This document shows positions 32,597-42,733 of a stretch of DNA of 64,000 nt, piece by piece (the stretch's first letter is position 1; every line of letters starts with the position of its first letter). The stretch is from Gambelia wislizenii. Its lineage: Eukaryota; Chordata; Lepidosauria; Squamata; Crotaphytidae. Both the position numbers and the translations under genes were made by a program. Location of the stretch: positions 37,555,001 through 37,619,000 of the forward strand of contig JAUMIR010000011.1 of assembly GCA_030847615.1 (NCBI GenBank). Reading direction: 5' to 3'. The notes below the pieces were generated by a model. It saw only the letters and a list, made by a program, of their open reading frames with translations. It made no database searches and had not been told where the DNA came from.

Positions 32597-33090
32597 ATTT
32601 TATTATATTTCATTAATGTATACTCTGCCTTTCTTCCAGGGTGGAATCCAAGGTGACTTACAGTAACTTAAAGAAAGATTAAGTTAAAATCTCTGTTTAC
32701 GAAAGTTAAAAAAGAATTAAATAACAGTATTATTTTAAACAAACATGTTTTAAAAGTCTACAAACACATTTAAAACATAATTACAAATGAAAGATGAGGA
32801 ATAGAGCACAGTGCACCACTTCACATACACGACTGCTATATAATTTAAATCTCAAAAGCCAGCCTCCATGAAAAGGTCTTCAGCTGCTGGTGGAAAGCGA
32901 GCAAGAAGGGAGCCAACTGGGCCTCCTGTGGCATGGAGTTCCACAGCCTGGGAGCAGCAATGAAGAGCAATGGGGTCTCTCCCATGTCCTTCCCTGCACA
33001 TCTTAAAACTCAAGATGGCTTATATAGGCAGAGGCACAAGTTGCTTTTAGGATGGAGTTCCACCTGGGAGTTTTGGGCATGTTTACTAAA
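32597..33090 (-). mobile_element. LINE 3' region, reverse (L2/CR1-like, family uncertain)
   Basis: The minus strand gives a 3' UTR-like AT-rich stretch preceded by a segment with tccatgaaaaggtcttcagc, ctgtggcatggagttccaca, gcctgggagcagcaatgaag. I recognise this as a common reptile LINE 3' portion but cannot assign the clade. A diverged relative may lie at 51.47-51.73 kb. Confidence 0.5.
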
Positions 33091-33251
33091 TCCTACTCTA
33101 GCATTGCAGCCAGCATGGTGATGTGGGTAATCAATAACATGGGTAATCAATAAAATGAGTATCACAAAAAATGATCAAAGAATTGGGGCACATCCAGATA
33201 AAAGTTAAACTCCCATGTCTGGGAACCTGAGCTTAAGAGAGATTTTTACTC

Positions 33252-33412
33252 AGTGGTGTCCATGTCATTGGGGCAAGGAATCCACTCCACGTTTTAGCCA
33301 CAACTTTAAAGGTGCTGTCTACGGTGCTGAAGTCTACCTTCCAAAATAGTCTCAGTATCTCAGAGAACTCCCTTAAAGTTCAGACTAAAACCCAGGGCAG
33401 ATTCATCACCCT
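33252..33412. mobile_element. Family F foldback element, well preserved
   Basis: The left arm ggtgtccatgtcattggggc, aatccactccacgttttag, actttaaaggtgctgtctac, ggtgctgaag is mirrored by tctcagtatctcagagaact, cccttaaagttcagactaaa, acccagggcagattcatcac. This gives about 60 bp per arm with a short loop. It has no coding sequence. Confidence 0.65.
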
Positions 33413-33929
33413 GTTACCATCAAAGTACAATCACTTCTGCTTCCAGTTAGCATTACAAACTTCTGCTTGAAAAGTGTTCCTTAAGAGAGAACAAATGTTA
33501 AGCCATGGCGACAGCTGCCTTTAAAATCAAAGTGTTATTTTTCTGAGGAATTACATTATATCCATCCTCCTTTAAAACTGCCAAAAAAATTAATAATATT
33601 CAAGTACACTATTTCAGCAAATGCAGGCCCGGGAACTCTTAACAGTGTGGGAAACAATTAAAAGTGCTCTTTATTACTTACTATAAAATGAGGAGAGTGC
33701 TTTGTCTCCTTGGTTACCTAGACACAAAAATAAAGCGGCAGAGATGACTTGGATTGTAGCATGATGGAACTTAAGCTGCTGTTTCCAAGTGGAATATTTT
33801 GGAGATATGGGTTGTCGAATGCAGAGGATTAAAGATTTAGATTGCTCCACATGTGATGAAGACTGGGAACCTGAGTGCCATGTGGGACCTGCCCTGAAAA
33901 TAAACCATGCTACAAACACACTGGACCTT
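33413..33929. other. Spacer, nothing recognised
   Basis: AT-rich sequence without gene. A 101-codon reverse frame has no domain. Confidence 0.4.
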
Positions 33930-34298
33930 TTCACCACTTCACAATTGTTACCGCAATATGATTCCACTTCAATGGACATGGCTGCTTCCTATGGAATTCT
34001 GGGATTTGTAGTCTGCTGAGGCACTAGAGCTCTTTGGCTGAGAATTCTAAGTACAGGTTGTCCCCCCATGGGATCAGTACCCATAGTTTCAATTATCCAT
34101 CATCTGAAGAATATAGTCTAGGCATTTCCTAGGTCCTTCAGTCCGAATCTGTGGGGTTTGCTATTACCCGCATTTTCAAGTATTTGAGATAAGTCTGGGA
34201 ACATATCTCCTGCAGATATGTACCTCTCCATAAACTGCAAATCCCAGGATTTCATAGGATGGGATCATGGCATTTGGTGTGGAATCCTATTGCTATAA
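33930..34298. mobile_element. Foldback element, family P, split by a Tigger-like copy
   Basis: The left arm (ttgttaccgcaatatgattc, cacttcaatggacatggctg, attctgggatttgtagtctg) pairs with the right arm (aaactgcaaatcccaggatt, catggcatttggtgtggaat, cctattgctataa). Between the arms a Tigger-like element occupies 34054-34220. Confidence 0.65.
34054..34220. mobile_element. Tigger-like element inserted in the foldback
   Basis: It begins caggttgtccccccatggga after TA (34052-34053) and ends cctgcagatatg before TA (34221-34222). Interior ggcatttcctaggtccttca and tgtggggtttgctattaccc match the related copies at 39.7 and 57.2 kb. The right terminal repeat is decayed. Confidence 0.65.
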
Positions 34299-34437
34299 TT
34301 TTCTAGTGGGGAAGGGCCCCTTGATTCTTCATGAAGAAAACCTGCATCTTAATGGTTGTATTTTGAGCAGCCTTTTTTCAACCTGCTGACCTCCAGATGT
34401 GTCAAAATTGTAGGACACCATGGCCCCTTCCTCATCA

Positions 34438-34600
34438 CACAATGATAGCACTATGATTCCACTTTAACCACCATGGCAATGTCCTGTGGAATCCTGGGAC
34501 ATTAGTTTGGTGAGGCACTAGAGCTTTCTGGCTGAGAATTCTAAACAGCCCTACCTAAACTACAAATCCCAGGATTCTATGTCTAGGTGCCATTGTATTC
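34438..34600. mobile_element. Foldback element, family P
   Basis: The left arm aatgatagcactatgattcc, actttaaccaccatggcaat and centre gtttggtgaggcactagagc, tgagaattctaa are mirrored by aaactacaaatcccaggatt and ctaggtgccattgta. It lies only 140 bp from the previous family member, in the same orientation. Confidence 0.63.
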
Positions 34601-34699
34601 AAAGTTTTGACTTGGGTGAAGCCAAAAACATACTAGCATATTTTTATTCCAAGCTCTCACTAGCATGAACTAAGCCTTAGGAGAAAAGCTTTTAAAAGC

Positions 34700-35024
34700 A
34701 AGGATGGACAACTGTGACAAGTCCAGGGGACCTTTTTTTTTTTTTAGCCCCTGGGGGTAGTACAGACTGCCAAAAAGCACAAACAAAATGCAATTTGGAA
34801 ATGGCAAGCAGTCCACTTCTGCCTTTGAAAACTGGGTGTTTTTAATGTGAACCGTGCAGGGGGATCTTGTTACCTGTTTAAAATATGAACTGTCACACCT
34901 GTAAGCTTCTGGAAGAGGCCATTCAACCTCTCTTTTGGGGTGCAGAAGAACATCGGGGGATATAAAGACAGGTTTTTACTCCATGATGACAGCGAAGTGG
35001 CAGGGTAGTGTTTTGCCCACTCCT
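34700..35024. mobile_element. hAT-like non-autonomous element (family H)
   Basis: The left end aaggatggacaactgtg and right end gttttgcccactcctg are inverted. Interior segments (aagcttctggaagaggccat, tcaacctctcttttggggtg) parallel the element at 20.6 kb. No clean target duplication was found. Confidence 0.4.
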
Positions 35025-35462
35025 GTTTTGGAATAAGGGAAACTCTATACAAAAGATGGGGGGTCATTAAATGAGGGTGACAAGGACAAGCCTGGACTTC
35101 TGGAGAAGCCCAGAAAGTGGCATTTTGACCCTAAGAGGGCCAGATCCACCACCACCACCACCACCAAGGCTGATGTACCTGCGTGCCAACATCTGCCTCA
35201 ATGGCCTTGGAAGCAGAGCTCATGCCAAAGAAGCCAAGACCCACCTGGCCTGACGTCAACCATCTGGGCATCAGCAACACCCGGGTATTAACTGGGGATA
35301 GTCAGAGTTTGGCCAAAGGCCAGTCAATTAATGACAAGCACTTAAGTAGCCCATTTGATAATGAATCGCCTTTCTTGCATGGAAGCATCCAAGTTCTTGC
35401 TAATGCTCTGAACATTGGACTGGTTTAATTATATTCAGCAGAACACAAAACTGAGCCAGAGA
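35025..35462. other. Spacer with a (CCA)n run and candidate conserved block
   Basis: A CCA run lies at 35147-35167. At 35320-35440 the sequence agtcaattaatgacaagcac, ttaagtagcccatttgataa, tgaatcgcctttcttgc has homeodomain-like sites and no repeat character, so it is a plausible conserved non-coding element. Untested. Confidence 0.3.
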
Positions 35463-35525
35463 GTGATAGATAGGAGATAGATAGATGGATAGATAGATAG
35501 GTAGATAGATAGACAGATAGATAGC

Positions 35526-35558
<33 letters not shown>

Positions 35559-35567
35559 GACTGACAG

Positions 35568-35607
<40 letters not shown>

Positions 35608-35667
35608 GATAGATAGACTGATAGGTGATAGACAGATAAAAGATAGGTAGGTAGAAGATAAACAGAT
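35463..35667. repeat. Compound GATA/GATT microsatellite
   Basis: Tandem GATA units are interrupted by a block of nine or so GATT units (about 35527-35556), followed by more GATA and GTAG variants. The reverse-strand frames made of Y-L-S-I repeats are translation artefacts. Confidence 0.97.
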
Positions 35668-35940
35668 CGAGTCATCAACCTCCGTATAGAACATAACGCC
35701 ATGGAACAAGGACTCCTGTGTAGGCTGCTTGCCTGGGACTCAGTCCTCCAAAGTAGCATCCAAACAGAGACGGTGGAATCGCCTGTGCCAAGTTGGCGTC
35801 AGTTAAGTTCTCTAGCAAACCCCTCCATAACACCCAGCAATTGCCAAAAGCTCTTTATTTGATGGAAAACAAAAACCACTACCACCATCACCACAAACAA
35901 TGAAATTTCCCTCTTGGATGAAGCAATGGGTAGCTTTAGC
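35668..35940. other. Spacer, nothing recognised
   Basis: A short purine and AC-rich stretch. No supported feature. Confidence 0.4.
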
Positions 35941-36473
35941 AATTTTCTTTTCAATGCAGTTTGAGATTTATTTTATACATAAATACCTGCATTTTCTGTG
36001 CATAAATAAACAGCATTTTCTATTGGAAAAGCAGCGTTTCCTGTCCAGAAACCAACGGTATATTCTGCACAGAATATAACATGCAGCAAAAAATGCTGTT
36101 TGCTGTGTGGGAAATAGTATTATTTTCCTAGGGAGGGAGTTCTAAAGTCTCAGATCAGCCACCAAGAAGGATCTCCCCTTTGTCAAGTATGAAAACAGCC
36201 TTTCCTGCTGAATAACACCCTGCAGAATCAAAAACCGAAGCATTTTTAAAGTCTATTTGCTGTTCAAGACTTATCACACACAAAAACAGTATTCTCTGTG
36301 CAGAAATAAGCTGCGTATTCTGCACATAATATAATGCACAGAGAAATGCTGTTTGCTGAGCAGAAAATAATGTTTCTGCACAAAATATTTTTGTCTATGT
36401 AGAAAAATGCTGTTTTCTGTGCAAAACAGCTACAAGCAAATTTTACATAGAATAAGTCTGGATAGAAGCCAAG

Positions 36474-36474
<1 letters not shown>

Positions 36475-36513
<39 letters not shown>
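36475..36513. repeat. (TG)n microsatellite
   Basis: About 19 TG units between a forward and a reversed copy of the gatagaagcc motif. Confidence 0.97.
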
Positions 36514-36515
<2 letters not shown>

Positions 36516-36529
36516 GCTTCTATCAAGGC

Positions 36530-36579
<50 letters not shown>

Positions 36580-36716
36580 AAATAAGCCTTGATAGAAGCC
36601 AGGATATATATATCATTTTATATATCATAATAGAAGCCTTGATAGAAGCCAGGACAGACAGACAGAAAATGCAGGTATTTTTATATATCATAAAATAAGC
36701 CTTGATAGAAGCCAGG
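36513..36716. repeat. Inverted and tandem 20-bp motif around a (TA)n array
   Basis: The motif aataagccttgatagaagcc occurs forward at 36581-36600, in part at 36634-36650, and at 36693-36712. A reverse copy, ggcttctatcaaggcttatt, lies at 36515-36534. The reversed and first forward copies flank the TA array at 36535-36574, so the segment can form a long hairpin. Confidence 0.85.
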
Positions 36717-36720
36717 ATAT

Positions 36721-37573
36721 ACATATTTTTAAAAACCATAATAAAAATCAAATAAAAATCAGATCCACCGGGCAGGTTTCAAATACGAAAGCAGCCTTTC
36801 CTTCTGAATCAAGCACTGGGCTTCCCCTTCCACCACGTCATTTTCCAGCTTGCCCAGAATTTCTTCTTGTGGCTCTGGCCGTGCCCTTATGTGCTGCTAT
36901 GCATTAAGTTGCCATCTGTTCAAGAAGCGGCCTGTGCAACCCACACTGTGTGGGAGATTTACAACACTCCCCCTGGCCCTTTCCTTCAACCCCCCCCCCC
37001 AGGCCCTCAGCCTTTCTCAAAGTCAACAAGGCCTAAAACAAGCCTCCTGCACCAATCCAGAATTTCAACGGCAGCACAAGAAGTTCAGGAATGTAACTAA
37101 AGAGGAAGATGACTATCAGCTTTTGCTGCGAGATGAGCAGCTGCCAGTCAGAGAGGGAATTCCTGCCAGGTGCTGGAGTGGATGGAGAGCCTTGGCAGGA
37201 AAGGAAGGAGGCAGAACCAACCAAACTTGCTGAATTCTCAAGATTGAGGAGCATTGCGGCTGTTGCAGAAATGCAGCTCTACTTGCAGAAGCAACGGTGC
37301 CCCTACAGGGGGCAGGAGAGACAGGGAGGGTTTCCTAGAGTGTTCCCTCTTTGCCTCGTCTTATGGGTTGCTTTCTTGTCTATGGAGAGAGGACATTATC
37401 GGACGCAGCAAAAATTGCATGATAACAACATCAGGCTATTGCAAACGGTCCCCGCTATTGCACAACAACAACGTCCTTGCATGTTTACAGTGTTCTGCAG
37501 CCACAAAAAAAGGCATTCTTTTTAATACATGGGACAAGCCATCAATAGATCATCCATAGCACTTTTTTCACAG
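36721..37573. other. Spacer with overlapping unsupported frames
   Basis: Frames of 127 and 138 codons (36850-37233, 37109-37525) overlap in different phases. Neither shows a domain, signal peptide or repeat structure. No splice or promoter support was seen. Confidence 0.35.
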
Positions 37574-37998
37574 TAGGCACGTTTCGAGAATGGAGGACCA
37601 TCGCCTCCCAAAAATAGTACTCTACGGTGAACTCGCCACGGGTCAGCGTAAGAGGGGCGCTCCAAAAAAGCGATACAAAGACTCCCTGAAACAACATCTC
37701 AGGCTCGGCCAAATTGATCACCAACAATGGTCCGCCCTGGCCTCACATCGGGAGGCATGGAGACGCACTATCCATAATACTGCAGCCTTATTTGAGAACT
37801 CACGACGAACAAGTCTTGAAGAGAAACGACAACGCAGAAAGAATCACTACCCGGAAACATCACCCAAGGAGACCTTCTGCTGTGCTTTCTGCAACTGGAC
37901 TTGTTTATCTCGGATTGGCCTTTTCAGTCATCAGCGCGCTTGCAGAAAGTGCGGGATGAGTCCTTCCTGAATCTTCATTTGCAAAAAAAAAAAAAAAG
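37574..37998 (+). mobile_element. Zinc-finger non-LTR retrotransposon, 3' end (copy 4)
   Basis: The open frame 37590-37970 (126 codons) starts MEDHRLPKIVLYGELATGQR and carries KRGAPKKRYKDSLKQHL, SLEEKRQRRK and a C-terminal CCHC finger in the same spacing as copy 2 (CAFCNWTCLSRIGLFSHQRA). Upstream bases keep the frame for a few more codons (HVSR), so the truncation is near 37574. An A-rich run replaces part of the 3' UTR before ccagaga. The protein end follows the reverse transcriptase in related elements and is thought to bind nucleic acid. Confidence 0.86.
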
Positions 37999-38697
37999 CC
38001 AGAGATAGCATACAAAACCATGTCCCATTCTGCTCGTGAGATTACAGCATCAATGGGCAGTCTTCAGTGAGAAAAGTTCAAAATGAGAATGCAAAAATGA
38101 AGCATGAACACTCTTTTTATGAACTTTCTCAATTTGCTGGCATATTTTTTCTGTTTGCTTCAGTGCTTGTGTGTTTGTTTACTTTGTAAATGTAGGTGCT
38201 TTTGGAGTTTTTAATGTGTTCGCGCCTTCTCATGAGAGCCACTGAAATCTCACCCATGCTAAATCGCGGAAGTAAACTCCCATTCTTACAGCACTAGCAG
38301 TCATCATGCAATAATTATGTAGTGTTTCCTTTGTGTGATTATGGTAACGTGTCATAATAATGTTATTATGCCACAATGTTAATGCTTTCCTCAACCAGTG
38401 GGACAAAAATGTTATTAGATGCTCATCTTGGAAAGCTCTCCATTGTGCTGACTTAAACCTGGGGTTGCTCCACGGACAAGCAAGCCATCAGCTGCCACTA
38501 ACCTGCCCCATTTCTGAATGTTTGAACTGTGGGGAGTGGGAACAGGAGCTGCAACTACACTTTCACAAGCAACTGTGCAAGTGCTGTGCAATGGAGAGTG
38601 CTGGCCTCCCTTCATCTTCTAGTTCCCCCGAGCTATGAAAGCCCAGTGAGTGATCTTGGACCAATCACCCACTCTCAGCCTGGCCTACCTCATAGGG
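37999..38697. other. Spacer; candidate conserved block at 38195-38350
   Basis: The segment gtgttcgcgccttctcatga, gctaaatcgcggaagtaaac, catgcaataattatgtagtg is complex and keeps CpG sites that are otherwise scarce here. Possible conserved non-coding DNA. Unsupported frames up to 92 codons. Confidence 0.3.
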
Positions 38698-39000
38698 GTG
38701 TAGTATTGGTAGGGCAATGAATCCACTCCTGGTTTTAGTCTGAACTGTAAAGGACTTTTCCAAGGTGCTGATGGCTACCCCCCCCCAAATAGATTCAGCA
38801 CCTTTGAAAGCTCCTATGAGCTTCTGCTTAAAACCTAGAGTAGGCTGGCAGGCCTCCCTGTTAAGTACTGAATGGGATTTATTATCATATTTAAGGCTAA
38901 GAATATAGCTGGGATCAGCAAGATTCTTCCAATCCAGGGGATGAGTTGAAGCACCTTGGATGACTCCTAAAAAGTTCAGATTAAAACCACCCACTCCCAT
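38698..39000. mobile_element. Family F foldback elements, two adjoining partial copies
   Basis: The first copy: ggcaatgaatccactcctgg, ttttagtctgaactgtaaag, caaggtgctgatggctac, then gattcagcacctttgaaagc. The second (38930-39000): gaagcaccttggatgactcc, aaaaagttcagattaaaacc, acccactccc, a right arm. A single disrupted element is also possible. Confidence 0.55.
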
Positions 39001-39702
39001 TGAAGGCCCTGGTCACACCCTCCACATTTGGGGAAAATGACTTGTTTTTAGCAAAAGCAAGCAGACTTTACAGATGTCAAAATGGCCTTTCCACACATCT
39101 GAGATGTGATCCAGAGCAGTACCATATATTGTGGGGAGGATAAGCACAGCTCCACAGATTCTGGACTTGGCACAATGCAACCATCATGCGCTGGAACACA
39201 ATCGACACCATCTGCTTCTATTTACTAACCTGCTCAGAAACATTCCACAAAAACACTCACTGGGGGAGAAATTTTGGAATCCTTTACGCTCTGGCGCCTC
39301 TGAGCACCAGTCCTGCCTCTAAGAGGATTAGGGGGACACGTTGCTCCCCTGGGAGACTTTGGAGGGCCACATCCCAATGCCACCCCCTCTGCAGAAATTA
39401 AATGCCCCCTAATTCCCTCTAGTGGGTGTAGGGAACACATTGGCACATTTTTCTGGCTACACTCTGGCACCGAAGATTCTTTTATACATTACAGTCACTT
39501 GTGGTTCAAGTCCTGGTTTATTTTAAGGTGCCTCTCCTTGGCCAAAAACAGTCCAGGGCCCCCAAAAGCATGATGCAGTTTCTTACCCCCACCCCCAGGC
39601 CATTTGGGGACAAAGGCCACACGTTGGGGCATCTATTCTAAAGTAAGAGATGGGGTATAGCTCCATCCTTTTCTTTGTTTTCTGCCCCATTCTTTTGTCT
39701 AT
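39001..39702. other. Spacer, nothing recognised
   Basis: Frames of 63-78 codons in both directions around 39130-39470 are shadows without domain. Confidence 0.4.
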
Positions 39703-39703
39703 A

Positions 39704-40026
39704 CAGTCAGACCTCAACTTTCGCAGGGGTTTGGGGCGCAGAATCCCTGCAAAAATGGGGAAACCAAAAATATAGGATGCATTTTTAAAAACCTGAGAGA
39801 ACACTTCTCTTTAGGCATTTCTAGGTTCTAAATACCTAGAGAATCTATGGTCCATTGCCAGTGGAGGCTGACCATAAAATCAGACTAGAGGACCTAGAAA
39901 TGCCTAGAGAGAACATATTTTTTTCGGTCGCATATAGAGCAGCAGCGGAGGCTGCAGCAAATAAGAATAATCCACAAATAATCAAATCTGCAAATGCTTA
40001 CCTTGCAAATGTAGAGGGGATGACTG
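39704..40026. mobile_element. Tigger-like non-autonomous element, 323 bp
   Basis: TA flanks both ends (39702-39703, 40027-40028). Left terminus cagtcagacctcaactttcg, right terminus ttgcaaatgtagaggggatg, actg. Interior tttaggcatttctaggttct and cagactagaggacctagaaa are themselves inverted, so nearly the whole element folds. Confidence 0.82.
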
Positions 40027-40198
40027 TATTTCTTTCCCCCATTTAATAATTGTAAAGGAGATAAAGAAAACATGCTTGTCGTTTCCACTCTTTCAGGCGT
40101 TCCCATCTGCAAATAAATCTGTAGCCTGTCTCAAAAGCCTTAGCAGCTTCTTCCCCATGAAGGATTTTTGGCCTTGATCCAGTTGCCTATTCTAGAGT

Positions 40199-40357
40199 GG
40201 TTGTCGTTGTGTGCCTTCAAATAATTTCCGGCTTACAGCGACCGTCAGGTGAAACTATGATGGGGTTTTCTTGGTAAGGTTTGTTCAGAGGGGGGTTGCC
40301 TTTGCCTTCCTCTGAGGCTGAGAGAAGGTGGCTTGCCCAAGGTGGGTTTCCATGGTC
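40199..40357 (-). mobile_element. Type I Sauria SINE, reverse
   Basis: The order ttgtcgttgtgtgccttcaa, ataatttccggcttacagcg, gggttttcttggtaaggttt, ttgccttcctctgaggctga, ggtggcttgcccaaggtgg is the reverse of the SINE. The tRNA-like head is missing. Confidence 0.85.
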
Positions 40358-40364
40358 AAGAAAC

Positions 40365-40590
40365 AGCCTTTTATGCACAGAAAATCACAGAGTTGGAAGA
40401 GACCACAAGGGCCATCTAGTCCAACCTCCTTCTGCCATGCAGGAATACACAATCAAATCATTTCTGACAGATAGCCATCCAGCCTCTGTTTAAATAGCAT
40501 GGCAATATCCTAAGAAAATGATGTTTCCTATGCAGAAAATTCCGTTTTCTGTGCAAAACAACCACACGGAAATTTTGCATAGATTAAGTC
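40365..40590 (+). repeat. Palindrome-rich dispersed repeat (family Q), copy 3
   Basis: Starts near ccttttatgcacagaaaatc, is interrupted by CR1, then resumes tttcctatgcagaaaattcc, gttttctgtgcaaaacaacc and ends gaaattttgcatagattaag. The end matches copies 1 and 2. Confidence 0.58.
40382..40494 (-). mobile_element. CR1 LINE 3' end, short, reverse
   Basis: The block aatcacagagttggaagaga, ccacaagggccatctagtcc, agatagccatccagcctctg is the CR1 terminus on the minus strand, inside the palindrome-rich repeat. Confidence 0.85.
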
Positions 40591-41502
40591 CCTCAACAGT
40601 CCAGGATTTTTCTTGTCAGGATCTCTTGATACTCAAGAAACACATTTTTCAACCATTAAAAAAATATTTTTCAATATTCTTCCCATTCCTGCAGGTATCC
40701 CAACAACGCAACACACATCTTTGGATGCAAGCCAGTTCGTCCTACAGTATAGCTTCCTTTCTTACTTGGTTCCTCCTGGCATTGCCGCCGCTGCTGCTTG
40801 CAAGATCTTCTGCCTTTTCTAGCTTTAGGACAGACAGATATTCAACAGGAGCAGATTTCTCCCATCAGGGAACCTTTGTGGTTAAGGAAAGCCTCTTGAA
40901 TATTTGCCTGCTCTGCAGCTGTTAAAAGCCCTGGCAGGAGGGTCCACAATGAAACTACTACTTATTTATTTTTTATCTCAGCCTCTGTGAACAGCTTTAG
41001 GTGGGATTTAGATCAGGACAACAGAGGATTAAAGACACACCTTAGCTGGCATTCTTCTACAACCAAATTCAGAGCCACCTCTGGCTGTATGAAAATGCAA
41101 ATGAAAACTCTGAGCTCCCCATTCACAGATTTCCCCTGTGAGATGCATTTTGTCCTCCCTGCAGCTGCTCTCTGGGATCTCAGCCAGGGGTCTTTCCCAG
41201 CCCTGGGAAAGAGGTCCTGGCCACAAGAGCTAGGGATGCTGGGAGTTAGAGTCCCAAACATTGAGAGGGCATAACATTGGGGAAGGGTAGACTTTACCAT
41301 CCAGCTCAATCCTTCACCTTGTAATCTTTGAAGAGTTTATTTGTTGAACTACAAATCCCATTAGCCAGTCTGGCTAGGGAATTCTGGGAGATGTAATCCA
41401 AAAAAGTTAACATTTTCAGCCTCTAAGGTGATATTCTATTTGGAGTTTTCTAATCCTCCAACTATTTTCAAACATTGTTCTCGGGGGAAAAGTCAGAGAG
41501 AG
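40591..41502. other. Spacer with hAT-like debris near 41220-41420
   Basis: Words gggatgctgggagttagagt and gggagatgtaatcca with actacaaatcccattagcc resemble the interiors of hAT-like elements, but no terminal repeats were found. A 135-codon frame at 40518-40925 has no domain. Confidence 0.3.
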
Positions 41503-41825
41503 AATCATAGAATCATAGGCTCATAGAGTTGGAAGAGACCACGAGGGCCATCTAGTCCAACCCTCACCATGCAGGAACACACAATCAAAGCATTCCTGAC
41601 AGACGGCCATCCAGCCTCTGTTTAAAGACATCCAAAGAAGGAGACTGGTGGAGTCTCCAGGCAGTTACTTCCAGTCAGCAACATATTCCATTGCCAAATA
41701 GTTCTTACTGCCAGGAAGTTCCTCCTAGTGTTTAGGTGGAATCTCTTTTCCTGAAGTTTGAACCAATTGCTCCATGTCCTAATCTCTGGAGCCACAGAAA
41801 ACAAGCTTGCTCCATCCTCAATATG
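41503..41825 (-). mobile_element. CR1 LINE 3' end, reverse
   Basis: Starts with agaatcatagaatcataggc and tcatagagttggaagagacc, then gacagacggccatccagcct, actgccaggaagttcctcct, agtgtttaggtggaatctct and ccacagaaaacaagcttgct. Same family as at 9.1 kb, shorter. The frame is broken. Confidence 0.9.
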
Positions 41826-41868
41826 ACAAAGAGAGATCCATATCTGTATATTAACACAGACGTGGGCC

Positions 41869-41998
41869 TAGCTAACACACATTTGAAACTGTTTAATGCA
41901 GTGTAGATGTGTAACTTGCTATTGCTTAAAACAATTTGTAAGCCACTCTGATAGCCTTGTGGCTGAGGAGTGGGGTATAAACAACTAACAAATAAGTC
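41869..41998 (+). mobile_element. Type II Sauria SINE, 3' half
   Basis: Tail module ctagctaacacacatttgaa, tgcagtgtagatgtgtaact, aagccactctgatagccttg, gtggggtataaacaac. The head is missing. Confidence 0.82.
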
Positions 41999-42684
41999 CT
42001 GCCATTGTTATTATTTTAAATGATTTTTTATTGTCTTAAAGTGTTTGATATATTTGCCCCTGGAGGCTTCCAATTCACACTCTTTTTTTTTTGGCCAGAA
42101 AAAGGTGAGTCTGGGGGTTCTGGGGGTGCTGAAGACCAGAAAAACATCCTTAGGGGCCTGCACTTTTGTCCACCGCTGACCACTGCACCAGTAAGGCATG
42201 CATTGCCTTTTCAATTTGTGGAATGACTGAACCCGTGCCATTCCCGACTGGTCTGGTTTTTTTAATTTGAACAACATTCTGCCACCTGCTTTTGGGGAGG
42301 AATATCAATTAGAGCTGTGAGGGTGTGGAGATCCCAGAGCATGAATTAAGTTGGAGAGCTTTAGCATGAAAACCGCTGTTGCTGCCTCATTATGACCCCG
42401 TGGAGCTGTTCCAGACACCTGTTACTCAAAGAGTGCATCGCTGGCTTCGCTTGTGAACCCGGATGGTGGCTGTGCAACGTGCCAACTCCTGCCCTTTGGA
42501 AATAGGGGGAACAATCATGAAACCTCGCTGTCTCCTTTGTTTGCATGCTTTTTGTATTTATGTGCTGCCTACCAAACAGGTTCTCTAAGCAAGTCACGAA
42601 ATAAATTGATAATGAAATAAATTTATTTGTGTGGCCCAGATAGGTTAGCCTGATGTCACTGAACATCTGAAGTATGTTTCAAAT

Positions 42685-42690
<6 letters not shown>
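41999..42690. other. Spacer with possible hAT-like fragment at 42065-42180
   Basis: Bases 42065-42180 contain tttggccagaaaaaggtgag and ggcctgcacttttgtccacc, which in reverse resemble the hAT-like ends. The rest shows no recognised feature. Frames up to 101 codons lack support. Confidence 0.3.

Positions 42691-42730
<40 letters not shown>
42691..42730. repeat. (TA)n microsatellite
   Basis: About 20 TA units, directly beside the left end of the Tigger-like element. TA-rich DNA is a natural target for elements that insert at TA. Confidence 0.95.

Positions 42731-42733
<3 letters not shown>

Larger units (their letters stand above)
35941..36720 (+). repeat. Palindrome-rich dispersed repeat (family Q), copy 2, longest
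   Basis: Repeated near-palindromic words occur throughout: ttttctgtgcataaataaac, tattctgcacagaatataac, tattctctgtgcagaaataa, ctgttttctgtgcaaaacag. It reaches the shared end ttttacatagaataagtc near 36458. TG and TA arrays and copies of ccttgatagaagccagga follow, and gcaggtatttttatatat suggests the family sequence extends to about 36690. Confidence 0.6.

Noticed and set aside
35463..35667. CRISPR-like array
   Set aside because: Uniform 4-bp microsatellite units without spacers, in a vertebrate genome.
35400..35759. Reverse frame of repeated Tyr-Leu-Ser-Ile residues
   Set aside because: Translation of the GATA microsatellite, not a membrane protein.
36850..37525. Two overlapping frames of 127 and 138 codons as a coding exon
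   Set aside because: They are in different phases over the same DNA, neither has a domain, and no consistent splice sites frame them.
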